From the NCBI GenBank assembly GCA_020722645.1, contig DYKL01000057.1, positions 1-13,771 on the forward strand: a stretch of 13,771 bases of DNA, read 5' to 3'. The DNA comes from Acetofilamentum sp. (GTDB lineage: Bacteria; Bacteroidota; Bacteroidia; Bacteroidales; JAFGUD01). The notes beneath the pieces were generated by a model that saw nothing but the letters and a program-made list of their open reading frames with translations, was not told where the DNA came from and did no database searches. This document shows, piece by piece, positions 6,378 to 13,561 of the stretch. Numbering within the stretch: the stretch's first letter is position 1; each line of letters starts with the position of its first letter. Made by a program: the position numbers and the translations under genes.

Positions 6378-7274
6378 ATGAGTAAAATTTCATTTATTGT
6401 AAATAGCAAAAACTCTCGAAAATGTAAGAAGTTTGATGATCTTATTAAGTTTTTGAAATTAGAACATCTAATAGAATTAAAACACACTATATCTATCGGT
6501 GATGGCATTTCAAAAGCCAGAGAAGCCTCGGATAACGGAGCTGATATAATTGTTGCAGTTGGTGGAGATGGTACAATAAATGAAGTTGCTAACGGAATAA
6601 TGTTAAGCAGAAAAGAAAATAAGCCTTTAATGGGGATAATGCTATGCGGTACCGGAAACGACTTTTTACGTTCTTTTCAGATTAGACCGATTGAACAAAT
6701 GTTGTCTGATATAAGAGTTCGAGAAATTGACTTGGGGCTTATTAAATGTAAAGATAAAAACAAAAACGACATTGAAAGATACTTTGTAAACATTGGCGAT
6801 ATTGGTGTCAGTGCTTTAACAGTACAAATTGTAAATGGCAGTAAAAAGAGACTTGGAAGTGCATTGACTTTTTTTGTAGGAGTTTTGCGGGCTTTTTCTG
6901 GTTACAAACATAATGAAGTGCACGTCAAAGCAAAAGAATTTGAATATTCAGGAAAAATAACAACTGTTGTATTTGCCAACGGACAATATTTTGGCGGGGG
7001 AATAGGAATTGCCCCGAATGCTTTATTAGATGACGGATATTTTGATGTTACTCTTGTCGGTAATATAAAAACAAGAACTTTTTTAAAATATTTCCCTTCT
7101 TTAAGAAAAAAAGACCGAATCGAACATAAAGAAGTATTTTATTACAAAACACAGGAAGCTTTCATAAAATCTTTAAAATCAGTTGATTATCCGATTGAAG
7201 CAGATGGTGAATTTTTGGGATTTACGCCTCTGAATGTCAAATTGATTAAAAATGCTTTAAAAATTATTTTTTAG
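6378..7274 (+). CDS. Diacylglycerol/sphingosine-type lipid kinase (YegS/DgkB-like)
   Basis: 298 residues from the ATG at 6378. An in-frame TTG at 6372 would add only two residues and is less likely. DAGK catalytic-domain motifs are clear: VAVGGDGTINEVANG (59-73), the nucleotide-binding GGDGT at 62-66; GTGNDFLR (91-98); then the second domain with FANGQYFGGGIGIAPNALLDDGYFDV (199-224) and the closing PIEADGEFLG (272-281). All parts expected of an active ATP-dependent lipid kinase are present. Enzymes of this group phosphorylate diacylglycerol or related lipids at the inner face of the cytoplasmic membrane, often to recycle diacylglycerol into phospholipid synthesis. The exact substrate cannot be read from sequence; sphingoid bases are conceivable, as some Bacteroidota make sphingolipids. 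It lies between the VanW-family and TonB-receptor genes in the same direction, with short gaps (46 and 51 nt). Confidence 0.92.
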   Translation: MSKISFIVNSKNSRKCKKFDDLIKFLKLEHLIELKHTISIGDGISKAREASDNGADIIVAVGGDGTINEVANGIMLSRKENKPLMGIMLCGTGNDFLRSFQIRPIEQMLSDIRVREIDLGLIKCKDKNKNDIERYFVNIGDIGVSALTVQIVNGSKKRLGSALTFFVGVLRAFSGYKHNEVHVKAKEFEYSGKITTVVFANGQYFGGGIGIAPNALLDDGYFDVTLVGNIKTRTFLKYFPSLRKKDRIEHKEVFYYKTQEAFIKSLKSVDYPIEADGEFLGFTPLNVKLIKNALKIIF

Positions 7275-7325
7275 TTTTTTGGTTTAAATTTTGCAATAGT
7301 CTAATACTAATAAACAGACTTTGCA

Positions 7326-9731
7326 GTGAGATATCTATTATACTTTGTTTTTACTTTTATAGGTATTACTTTATTTGCCCAAGATGTTATGGTTTTGGAC
7401 AAATTCAGCAATTTGGGTATGCCCGGAGTAACTGTTTATGCTCTTAATTACACTGATACACTTAAAACAAACAGCATAGGTGAAGTTAATATTGATATTT
7501 TCGACAACAATTCAACCATAATTTTTTCTTTCCCTTATTTTACAACTGCGAGATATACAAAAGAGCAATTAGCAAAGCTTCATAACACAATTTATCTTGA
7601 ACGTGGTGATGAATTAAAAAAAATATCATCGACAAGTCCTCTCCGGTCAAAGGAATATTCAGCTGATTTGCCTTTTTTTATTGATATTGTAGATTTAGAT
7701 GAACCATCAATGAACTTTGAAACAGAAGGTTCAGGCGACAGAATAACTTTTACAAACAACAACGGAGGTTTGTCCGTTTTTAGGGGGCTTGATGCAAATA
7801 AGATGCTTATTGCTATTGATGGTATAAGACTGAACAATGCAATTTATAAAAACGGGAAAGTTGACAGATTGCTGAGTTTCGACAATACAATGGCTTTGAG
7901 AGTTCAGCAAATATACGGAACCGGATTTACATCATTCAGTTCAGAAGCAATTGGAGGTGTTATCCATTATTTTACGCATATACCAAAAATATCGCAGGAT
8001 TATGCGGTTGCTTTCCAAGCTGAAACAAATGTAAAATATGAATCTGCGACTAATTCGACTATTGGAAATATAAATTTCAGTATCAGCAGCCTCAAATTAT
8101 CTTCATTTACAAGTGTAAGTTACGGAAATTTCGGTGAAATAAGAATGGGCGCAAACAGAAAAAAACTACCTGCTGAGGATTCTCTTTACGGTTACCATCT
8201 GGAATATATTGAAAGGAATGATAACGTTGATTTAATAATAAACAACAAGAACCCGTTAATGCAGGTAGGCACTGATTACGAACAATTATACCTGCTTCAG
8301 AAGTTAAGATTTAAAACAGGTAATTATTCTAATCTTTTATTAAATTTTCATTTTGTAAATACTTCGGAATTAGCAATTTATAGTGGTTTAAGAGAGATTA
8401 ACGGCGACCATCTGAGATTCAGCGAATGTAATTTTGAACCTCAAAATAAATACCTTGCTTCTGTAAATTATATGTACGAACGCAAAACACGTTTTTTTGA
8501 TTTTTTATCTTCACAATTATCCTATAATTTTATAGAAGAATACAGAATTACACGGAAGTACAATAATAACACAGCATTGCATCAGATAGAAAGTTTAGAT
8601 GTGATAAAATTTAACGCTGATTTTGTTAAAGTTTATAATGTTAACAGATTGCTTTATGGTATTCAATACGACTACAACAGGTTGAATTCGGAAGCTTTTT
8701 TTTATAATATTCTGACAAATGAAAAAAGTTCAGGGTTGAATCGTTATCCGACATTGGGCAGTTTTTCCAATGATTTTTCGGCGTATGCAAATTTTAAATA
8801 TATGCGATATACCGGTTTTAAAGTCAATTTGGGATTACGTTACAACTTTAATTACACAAATGCAAATTTCGACATCACAAGCCCTCAATTGCCTCTAAGC
8901 TTTCAAAATAAGGTTTATAAACAAGGCTCACCTGCTGCAAGTATAAGTTTTGACACTTATCCAATCAGAGGGTTACAGGTAAAATTGCTTTTATCTACTG
9001 CAAAACACACGCCTGTTTTAGATGAATTTGCAAAAGTTATGGTTAAAGACTTTATTGTAACTATCCCTACTGATGATTTGAAACCCGAAACATATTTCAA
9101 TTCTGAATTAGGAATAACTATTACAATGTTTGAAAAAATCAGAATCTACGGTGCTTTTTTTTACAATGAAATTTTTAACGCAATTGTTTCAAAAGATACA
9201 TTGTTGAACAATAATGACAGTATTTATTTCGGTACCGACAGATATCTTTTGGTAACAAAGTCAAATATTCCAAGAGCTTTTGTTTACGGAGCTTCAGGCG
9301 GATCCTATTTTAACTTTGCATTCGATCAGAAAGAAAAAATTTATATAAAACAAAGTTTGAGTTTTAATTACATAAAAGGTTTGAATAAAAAAACAAATGA
9401 AGTTTTATCAAATATTTCTCCATATTACGGAAATGTTGGATTAACTTTCAATTATTATTGGGTTTCGTTGCGTTTAAGTTACATTTTCAATGGTGCAAAA
9501 CCTTATGAAGAACTTTCTCAATTTGGCGAAGATTATATAGAAAGAGCAAGTTCATCGGGTTTTATGGCTTGGGAAACTCTAAATGCAAAGTTAATGTTCG
9601 TTTACAAAGATATTGCAAAATTCAGTTTTGGGGTTGATAATATTTTCGACAGATTTTATATAGTTTACAATACACCGGTCGCTGCTCCGGGTCGGAATTA
9701 TATTTTTTCAATAAAATTTGCAATCAAGTAA
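7326..9731 (+). CDS. TonB-dependent outer-membrane receptor
   Basis: 801 residues from a GTG start that gives a good signal peptide (MRYLLYFVFTFIGITLFA, then QD). Domains in order: carboxypeptidase-regulatory-like beta sandwich (about 20-95, typical of Bacteroidota receptors), plug domain (about 112-220) with VFRGLDANKMLIAIDGIRLN (151-170) and SSEAIGGVIHYFT (205-217), then a long alternating-strand barrel ending in an aromatic/hydrophobic C-terminus (NYIFSIKFAIK). The RLNNAIYKNG stretch and the IYGTGFTSFSSEAIGG block recall receptors of the haem/haemoglobin and siderophore type, but no substrate can be assigned. There is no SusD partner beside it, which argues against a SusC-type glycan importer. 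A degenerate promoter, TTTG (7290-7293) and agacTTTG (7316-7323), may precede it. Confidence 0.92.
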   Translation: MRYLLYFVFTFIGITLFAQDVMVLDKFSNLGMPGVTVYALNYTDTLKTNSIGEVNIDIFDNNSTIIFSFPYFTTARYTKEQLAKLHNTIYLERGDELKKISSTSPLRSKEYSADLPFFIDIVDLDEPSMNFETEGSGDRITFTNNNGGLSVFRGLDANKMLIAIDGIRLNNAIYKNGKVDRLLSFDNTMALRVQQIYGTGFTSFSSEAIGGVIHYFTHIPKISQDYAVAFQAETNVKYESATNSTIGNINFSISSLKLSSFTSVSYGNFGEIRMGANRKKLPAEDSLYGYHLEYIERNDNVDLIINNKNPLMQVGTDYEQLYLLQKLRFKTGNYSNLLLNFHFVNTSELAIYSGLREINGDHLRFSECNFEPQNKYLASVNYMYERKTRFFDFLSSQLSYNFIEEYRITRKYNNNTALHQIESLDVIKFNADFVKVYNVNRLLYGIQYDYNRLNSEAFFYNILTNEKSSGLNRYPTLGSFSNDFSAYANFKYMRYTGFKVNLGLRYNFNYTNANFDITSPQLPLSFQNKVYKQGSPAASISFDTYPIRGLQVKLLLSTAKHTPVLDEFAKVMVKDFIVTIPTDDLKPETYFNSELGITITMFEKIRIYGAFFYNEIFNAIVSKDTLLNNNDSIYFGTDRYLLVTKSNIPRAFVYGASGGSYFNFAFDQKEKIYIKQSLSFNYIKGLNKKTNEVLSNISPYYGNVGLTFNYYWVSLRLSYIFNGAKPYEELSQFGEDYIERASSSGFMAWETLNAKLMFVYKDIAKFSFGVDNIFDRFYIVYNTPVAAPGRNYIFSIKFAIK

Positions 9732-9749
9732 TTTTATTTTTTATTTTTG
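9717..9749 (+). promoter_or_regulatory. Bacteroidota-type promoter for the cheR operon
   Basis: TTTG (9717-9720) and TATTTTTG (9742-9749) are 21 nt apart, the same sequence and spacing as the promoter at 5410-5442. The -33 box lies in the last codons of the TonB receptor gene. Transcription should start near 9755, about 18 nt before the cheR start codon, so the six downstream genes can be expressed independently of the receptor. Confidence 0.6.
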
Positions 9750-9772
9750 CATATTAAAAAAAACAGGAAGTT

Positions 9773-10618
9773 TTGGTTGATGATAATCAAATAAAAGATA
9801 TAATTCAAGTTATAAAGAAAGTTGCTGACTACGATTTTAGTGATTATTCAATAAAATCATTTCAACGTAGAATAGACAAAATACTTGAAGATTACAGGTT
9901 GGATTTTAATGGTTTGGTTAAAAGAATTTATTCTTCAAGTCCCGAAGAGATGGAGAAACTAATTGCCGATATTACTGTCAATACAACAGAATTATTCCGT
10001 AATCCAATTGTGTGGCACTCAGTTAAATATCGTATATTACCTAAATTAAAAGATAATGAAAAAATTGATATTTGGCACGCAGGCTGTTCCACCGGTCAGG
10101 AAGTATATTCAATGCTCATTCTTTTGAAAGAAATGGGAATGCTCGACAAAGTTAATGTATATGCAAGCGACATTAATCAGTTAGCCATTGACAAAGCAAA
10201 AAAAGGCGAATATATTTATCGTTTCAATATCGAATATCTTCAGAATTTTGATGAAGTAATCAGAAAAAACCCTTACAATTTCGAAGAATACAACGATGTT
10301 CCCTATTCAAGATATTTTGATATTGATCAGGAATTAGACAAAATAAGTATAAAAAATGAATATAAAGACATAGCAATTTTCAAAAAACAGGATTTAGTTA
10401 AAAGAGAAAATGTTTTTTATAAGAAATTTGACGTAATTATGTGCCGTAATGTGCTGATTTATTTCAATCTGAAACTTCAGTCTCAAATTCTGAACTTTTT
10501 TTACGATAACCTGAAATTCCCCGGATATTTGGTGTTGGGATATCACGAAAGTATATTGGGAAATGAAGTCGTCAAGTTTCACAAAAAGCATTACTATTAT
10601 ACAAAGAAATTGATTTAA
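9773..10618 (+). CDS. cheR: CheR-type protein-glutamate methyltransferase
   Basis: 281 residues. It would methylate glutamate side chains of a signalling protein with S-adenosylmethionine. The N-terminal helical domain (about 5-75) shows DFSDYSIKSFQRRID (21-35) and TVNTTELFRN (68-77, the usual V/T-N-x-T-x-FFR block). The SAM domain has WHAGCSTGQEVYSM (101-114), ASDIN (131-135, D133 for the ribose hydroxyls) and FDVIMCRNVLIYF (219-231). All catalytic and cofactor motifs are kept, so it should be active. The start is TTG: an in-frame TAA lies at 9755-9757 and there is no ATG or GTG between it and conserved sequence. There is no TPR or PAS extension. It opens a tight operon, with the next ATG only 2 nt past its stop codon. 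Confidence 0.93.
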   Translation: MVDDNQIKDIIQVIKKVADYDFSDYSIKSFQRRIDKILEDYRLDFNGLVKRIYSSSPEEMEKLIADITVNTTELFRNPIVWHSVKYRILPKLKDNEKIDIWHAGCSTGQEVYSMLILLKEMGMLDKVNVYASDINQLAIDKAKKGEYIYRFNIEYLQNFDEVIRKNPYNFEEYNDVPYSRYFDIDQELDKISIKNEYKDIAIFKKQDLVKRENVFYKKFDVIMCRNVLIYFNLKLQSQILNFFYDNLKFPGYLVLGYHESILGNEVVKFHKKHYYYTKKLI

Positions 10619-10620
10619 CG

Positions 10621-11448
10621 ATGATAACAGAAAAAAAATACATATTAAACCGAAATGATTATAAAACAATTATCGACTTTGTACGCGAAAAATATTCTGT
10701 TAATCTTTCATTATATGCTTATACAATAACAAAACGAAGAATTGAATATTTCTTTTCTCAATATAACATAGAAAATATTAATCAACTGATAAATTTTTTA
10801 GACAGAGAAAAATTCTGGATAAGTCTTTACGAATTTTTGATTGTGCCTACTACCGAGGCATTCAGAGATTCTGATGTCTGGAGTAAGTTCAGTAAAAAGG
10901 TTCTGCCAAAATTATCAGGTTTGGAAAAAATAAAAATCTGGATGCCTGAGGTTTCGTCTGATGATGAATTGTTTACGCTTCTTGTAATTTTGTATGAAGC
11001 TGAAATTCTCAGTAAAACAAGTGTTTTGATTACATCAGAACTTGATAAAACAGAAACAAACATTAAAAATCAGAAATTCAATCAAAAAAAATTTACTACA
11101 TCTAAACAAAACTATTTGGCATATAACCCTCACGGTTGCTTTGAAAATTATTTTTCAAACGGGAATTTTTTTATTAAAAAAGAGTTGTTTGAAAATGTTA
11201 CATTCAGTAGATTTTGTTTTACAAAAAATGATATACAAAACACAAATTTTGATATAATAATATTTAGAAACAGAATGCTATATTACAGTCCTTTGTTGCA
11301 AAAAACAGCTTTGGATATTATATACGAAGCATTGATTCCGAAAGGATTTCTGCTGATTGGACTCAGGGAAACTTTAAACAACTGGGCTTTAAAAAACAGA
11401 TTTAATTTATACGAAAAAGATACAAATATTTTTCAAAAGAAGAAATAG
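10621..11448 (+). CDS. CheR-like protein, probably catalytically dead
   Basis: 275 residues, collinear with the CheR just upstream and clearly of the same family, but with the cofactor site gone. The N-terminal domain is kept (YSVNLSLYAYTITKRRIEYF at about 25-44; IVPTTEAFRD at 74-83), and so is the C-terminal end (FDIIIFRNRMLYYSPLLQKT at 210-229, then KGFLLIGLRETL at 241-252). Where CheR has GCSTGQE this protein has PEVSSDDE (109-116), so both glycines of the SAM loop are lost, and the ribose-binding Asp region is ITSELDK (137-143). The reading frame is intact and spacing is operon-like (2 nt from cheR, 7 nt to cheB). It is therefore more likely a retained regulatory or scaffold paralogue than a decaying gene. 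It may pair with CheR or bind its target. That role is inference. Confidence 0.8.
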   Translation: MITEKKYILNRNDYKTIIDFVREKYSVNLSLYAYTITKRRIEYFFSQYNIENINQLINFLDREKFWISLYEFLIVPTTEAFRDSDVWSKFSKKVLPKLSGLEKIKIWMPEVSSDDELFTLLVILYEAEILSKTSVLITSELDKTETNIKNQKFNQKKFTTSKQNYLAYNPHGCFENYFSNGNFFIKKELFENVTFSRFCFTKNDIQNTNFDIIIFRNRMLYYSPLLQKTALDIIYEALIPKGFLLIGLRETLNNWALKNRFNLYEKDTNIFQKKK

Positions 11449-11455
11449 CTTAATA

Positions 11456-12028
11456 ATGGCAAAAAAATACATAGTAATTGGCGGTTCTGCCGGTAGTTTT
11501 CAAACAATTTTGGGCTTACTCGAAGCATTGCCTAAAAATTATCCGTTCCCGATATTTTTAGTTTTGCATCGCCTGAAAAATATAAGCAGTGGTTTCGTTG
11601 AAGCTTTATCTATAAAATCAAAAATAAATCTTCTTGAACCAAACGACAAAGAAATAATCGAAGCCGGAAATATTTATCTTGCACCTGCCAATTATCATAT
11701 GTATGCAGAGTTTGACAATACTATTTCTCTGTCAACAGAAGAAGCCATAAATCATTCTCGGCCTTCTATTGACATCACTTTTTATTCTGTCGCTCATTCT
11801 TTGAGAGAAAAAGCAATCGGCGTGCTTCTTTCCGGAGCAAATAAAGACGGAGCCGAAGGTCTTAAAGAAATTAAGGAAATGGGCGGTATAACTGTTGTCC
11901 AAGACCCTAATGATGCTCAAATTCAAACTATGCCACAAGCGGCAATAGATTTATTTAAGGTTGACAAAATTTTGACAACCGAAGAAATTATTAATTACTT
12001 ATCAAAACTTCATTTTCTATATGTATAA
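11456..12028 (+). CDS. cheB: CheB-type methylesterase, catalytic domain only
   Basis: 190 residues, consisting only of the CheB esterase domain. The phospho-receiver domain of classical CheB is absent, so its activity cannot be switched by its own phosphorylation. The catalytic triad is visible: S11 (IGGSAGS), H38 (LVLHR) and D131 (LLSGANKDGAEG, where classical CheB has LTGMGRDGA). Also present are YLAPANYHM (74-82), HSRPSID (100-106), and TVVQDPNDAQIQTMPQAA (146-163) with its QTMP/AA pattern. It should remove methyl groups, or deamidate glutamine, on the CheR target. It overlaps the GAF-protein start by 8 nt, strong evidence for translational coupling. Confidence 0.93.
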   Translation: MAKKYIVIGGSAGSFQTILGLLEALPKNYPFPIFLVLHRLKNISSGFVEALSIKSKINLLEPNDKEIIEAGNIYLAPANYHMYAEFDNTISLSTEEAINHSRPSIDITFYSVAHSLREKAIGVLLSGANKDGAEGLKEIKEMGGITVVQDPNDAQIQTMPQAAIDLFKVDKILTTEEIINYLSKLHFLYV

Positions 12029-12764
12029 AAAAAGAGCAAACATAATTTTTATTGCAATTTTGGCATTAAGTGTTATAATTGCATTATTGGTTTTGAAAAT
12101 AATTCCTATAAAAGAAAACTTAGTTGCTGATGCTGTACTTATATATGTGTTTTTATGTATTGTTGCTGTTTTTTCTTTATATAAATTTATTGACATCTTA
12201 CAAAATAAAAAACCGAAAGAAGAAGTCAAAATTATTTATAAGTCCTTCGAAAAACAGAAAGCCGGTGAAGACATTATTGAAAGAAAAACATCAGATAAAA
12301 TTCAGAAATACACAGAAAATATTACAAGCGGCATTGATAATTTAGACTCGCATGAAAAAGTTTCAGAGTTGTTGCTTCAAAATTTTGCAAAGTCTTTTAA
12401 TATTGTTCAGGGGATTGTTTATATTCTGAATAAAGAAAGTAATCATTTCGAGGTTTCAAACACTTATGCAGTATATCAAACAGAAACATATCAGTCATTT
12501 CAGGAGGGCGAAGGTATTACCGGACAAGTTGCAAAAAACAGAAAATTTTTATATATTGATAATGTACCTGAAAATTACATTACTGTTTTATCGGGATTAG
12601 GGCAGGGGAGTCCAAAATTTTTGGCTTTTTTGCCTATTGTTTCAAATAATAAAACTATTGCAATAATTGAAATTTCAACTTTTGAGCCATTGCCTAATCC
12701 AACAGAACAAATTATTAATTCAATTACAGAAAAACTGACAATTATTTTTGAAAAATTCGTTTAA
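12021..12764 (+). CDS. Membrane-anchored GAF-domain protein
   Basis: 247 residues; its ATG lies within the last codons of cheB. Two hydrophobic segments (about 8-28 and 37-57) form a short hairpin anchor. A charged, probably helical linker rich in K, E and Q follows (about 62-110), then a GAF domain (about 112-247) with typical blocks GEGITGQVAKNRKFLYIDNV (163-182) and FLAFLPIVSNNKTIAIIEIS (200-219). There is no kinase, diguanylate cyclase or HAMP/MCP signalling domain. The GAF domain should face the cytoplasm and could sense a small ligand or act as a dimer platform. As the only other signalling-type protein encoded in the CheR/CheB operon, it is a candidate partner or methylation substrate. 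That is inference; no MCP-type methylation helix is recognisable. Confidence 0.82.
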   Translation: MYKKRANIIFIAILALSVIIALLVLKIIPIKENLVADAVLIYVFLCIVAVFSLYKFIDILQNKKPKEEVKIIYKSFEKQKAGEDIIERKTSDKIQKYTENITSGIDNLDSHEKVSELLLQNFAKSFNIVQGIVYILNKESNHFEVSNTYAVYQTETYQSFQEGEGITGQVAKNRKFLYIDNVPENYITVLSGLGQGSPKFLAFLPIVSNNKTIAIIEISTFEPLPNPTEQIINSITEKLTIIFEKFV

Positions 12765-12773
12765 ACTGATTTT

Positions 12774-12980
12774 ATGCAAAATAATAATAAAAACAACAAA
12801 GAAAAGCAAACGAGAAAACATTTATTGGCTGTAACTCTTAATGATAAAGAATTTTTGGTACTTCAAAAGTATATAAAAAAATACAGGGTTAAAAACAAGG
12901 CAAATTTAGTTCGAAAAGCTTTGTTTACTTATATTTTGGAGCAATTTGATCAGGATTATCCGACTTTATTTAATAATTAA
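12774..12980 (+). CDS. Small ribbon-helix-helix-like protein
   Basis: 68 residues. A basic, Asn/Lys-rich tail (1-16) precedes one predicted beta strand (LLAVTLN, 17-23), a helix (DKEFLVLQKYIKKYRV, about 24-39), a turn with NKANLVRKAL (41-50) and a second helix to about residue 60, ending DYPTLFNN. Strand-helix-helix with a turn of this type is the pattern of MetJ/Arc DNA-binding proteins, and I associate the DYPTLF ending with small Bacteroidota proteins. It starts 9 nt after the GAF-protein gene and ends 11 nt before the next, so it belongs to the same operon. No toxin gene is adjacent. It may autoregulate the operon or bind another partner; function unknown. Confidence 0.65.
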   Translation: MQNNNKNNKEKQTRKHLLAVTLNDKEFLVLQKYIKKYRVKNKANLVRKALFTYILEQFDQDYPTLFNN

Positions 12981-12991
12981 TACTACAAATC

Positions 12992-13327
12992 ATGAAAAAA
13001 ATTATTTTACTAACAGTTATCGCATTATCATTTACTTTTGTTAATGCTCAGAATATATACAAAACAGACTACGAATATCAGGCAGATGTTACTGTTTATA
13101 TCGTAGATTATGAATATCAGGCTGATTTATGCGTTTTTGTTGAGGATTATGAATATCAGGCTGACGGAAACGAAGGAAAATGGTTTTTTGTAGATTATGA
13201 ATATCAGGCAGATAAAAAAGTTTTTTTTGTAGATTATGAATATCAGGCAGATGTTAAGATTTACTTTGTAGATTATGAATATCAGGCAGGCTGGAAGAAT
13301 AATTCCAAATCGTATTTGTTTTTTTAG
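12992..13327 (+). CDS. Secreted DYEYQAD-repeat protein (probable 7(1) septoil-knot family)
   Basis: 111 residues. A signal peptide (MKKIILLTVIALSFTFVNA, then QN) points to export. The mature part is almost all repeats: DYEYQAD or DYEYQAG at residues 26, 39, 52, 68, 81 and 94, a 13-residue period with one 16-residue unit, each followed by a short beta-prone stretch (VTVYIV, KKVFFV, VKIYFV). The last unit ends AGWKNNSKSYLFF. The combination of (D/K)Yx(S/Y)(E/Q)AD repeats and a terminal AGWxNxSK cap matches, from memory, the family formerly DUF6150 and now described as the 7(1) septoil-knot domain, whose Ureaplasma member was predicted and solved as a deeply knotted chain. The function of that family is unknown. 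It is the last gene of the che-type operon. The repeats are almost identical in DNA too. Confidence 0.75.
   Translation: MKKIILLTVIALSFTFVNAQNIYKTDYEYQADVTVYIVDYEYQADLCVFVEDYEYQADGNEGKWFFVDYEYQADKKVFFVDYEYQADVKIYFVDYEYQAGWKNNSKSYLFF
13067..13291 (+). repeat. Six in-frame coding repeats (DYEYQAD)
   Basis: 21-nt cores start at 13067, 13106, 13145, 13193, 13232 and 13271, i.e. every 39 nt except one 48-nt step. The first 17 bases, gattatgaatatcaggc, are identical in copies 2-6, and copy 1 differs only at two third-codon positions (gac tac). The bases between cores differ freely. Confidence 0.95.
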
Positions 13328-13380
13328 TCAGAAAGGCTTTTAAGCATGGGATTTTGGTTAAGGAATTACTAAATTTTTTA

Positions 13381-13451
13381 TTCTTAGTGTTCCTTAGTGT
13401 TTTAGTGGTGAAAAATTAATTATTTTGGCTCTTTTCTTAAAAAATGTGGGT
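13381..13451 (+). repeat. Isolated 42-bp repeat unit with its 3' flank
   Basis: 13381-13422 is one unit, differing from the consensus by one base. After the same 3-nt gap comes a 26-nt flank (13426-13451, tggctctttt...) that matches the flank of the last tandem copy (13720-13745) at 22 of 26 positions. So the duplicated block is 71 bp, unit plus flank, not the unit alone. Confidence 0.75.
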
Positions 13452-13561
13452 AGATATTCTATTTATAGCATTATATCCGTTTGATTGCTTGAAAGCGGTC
13501 TTACGGATTTTTACCCTACAAATGTTTAACACCTTTGATGTTCTTGGCTTTTATTAAAGCC

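Noticed and set aside
10394..11257. Short frames opposite or shifted within the cheR and pseudo-cheR genes
   Set aside because: They overlap well-supported genes and have low-complexity translations with no homology I recognise.
13067..13291. Regular 21-nt repeats with 18-27 nt between them, resembling a short CRISPR array
   Set aside because: The repeats are in frame in a protein with a signal peptide, the intervening codons keep a hydrophobic pattern, and no cas gene is present.
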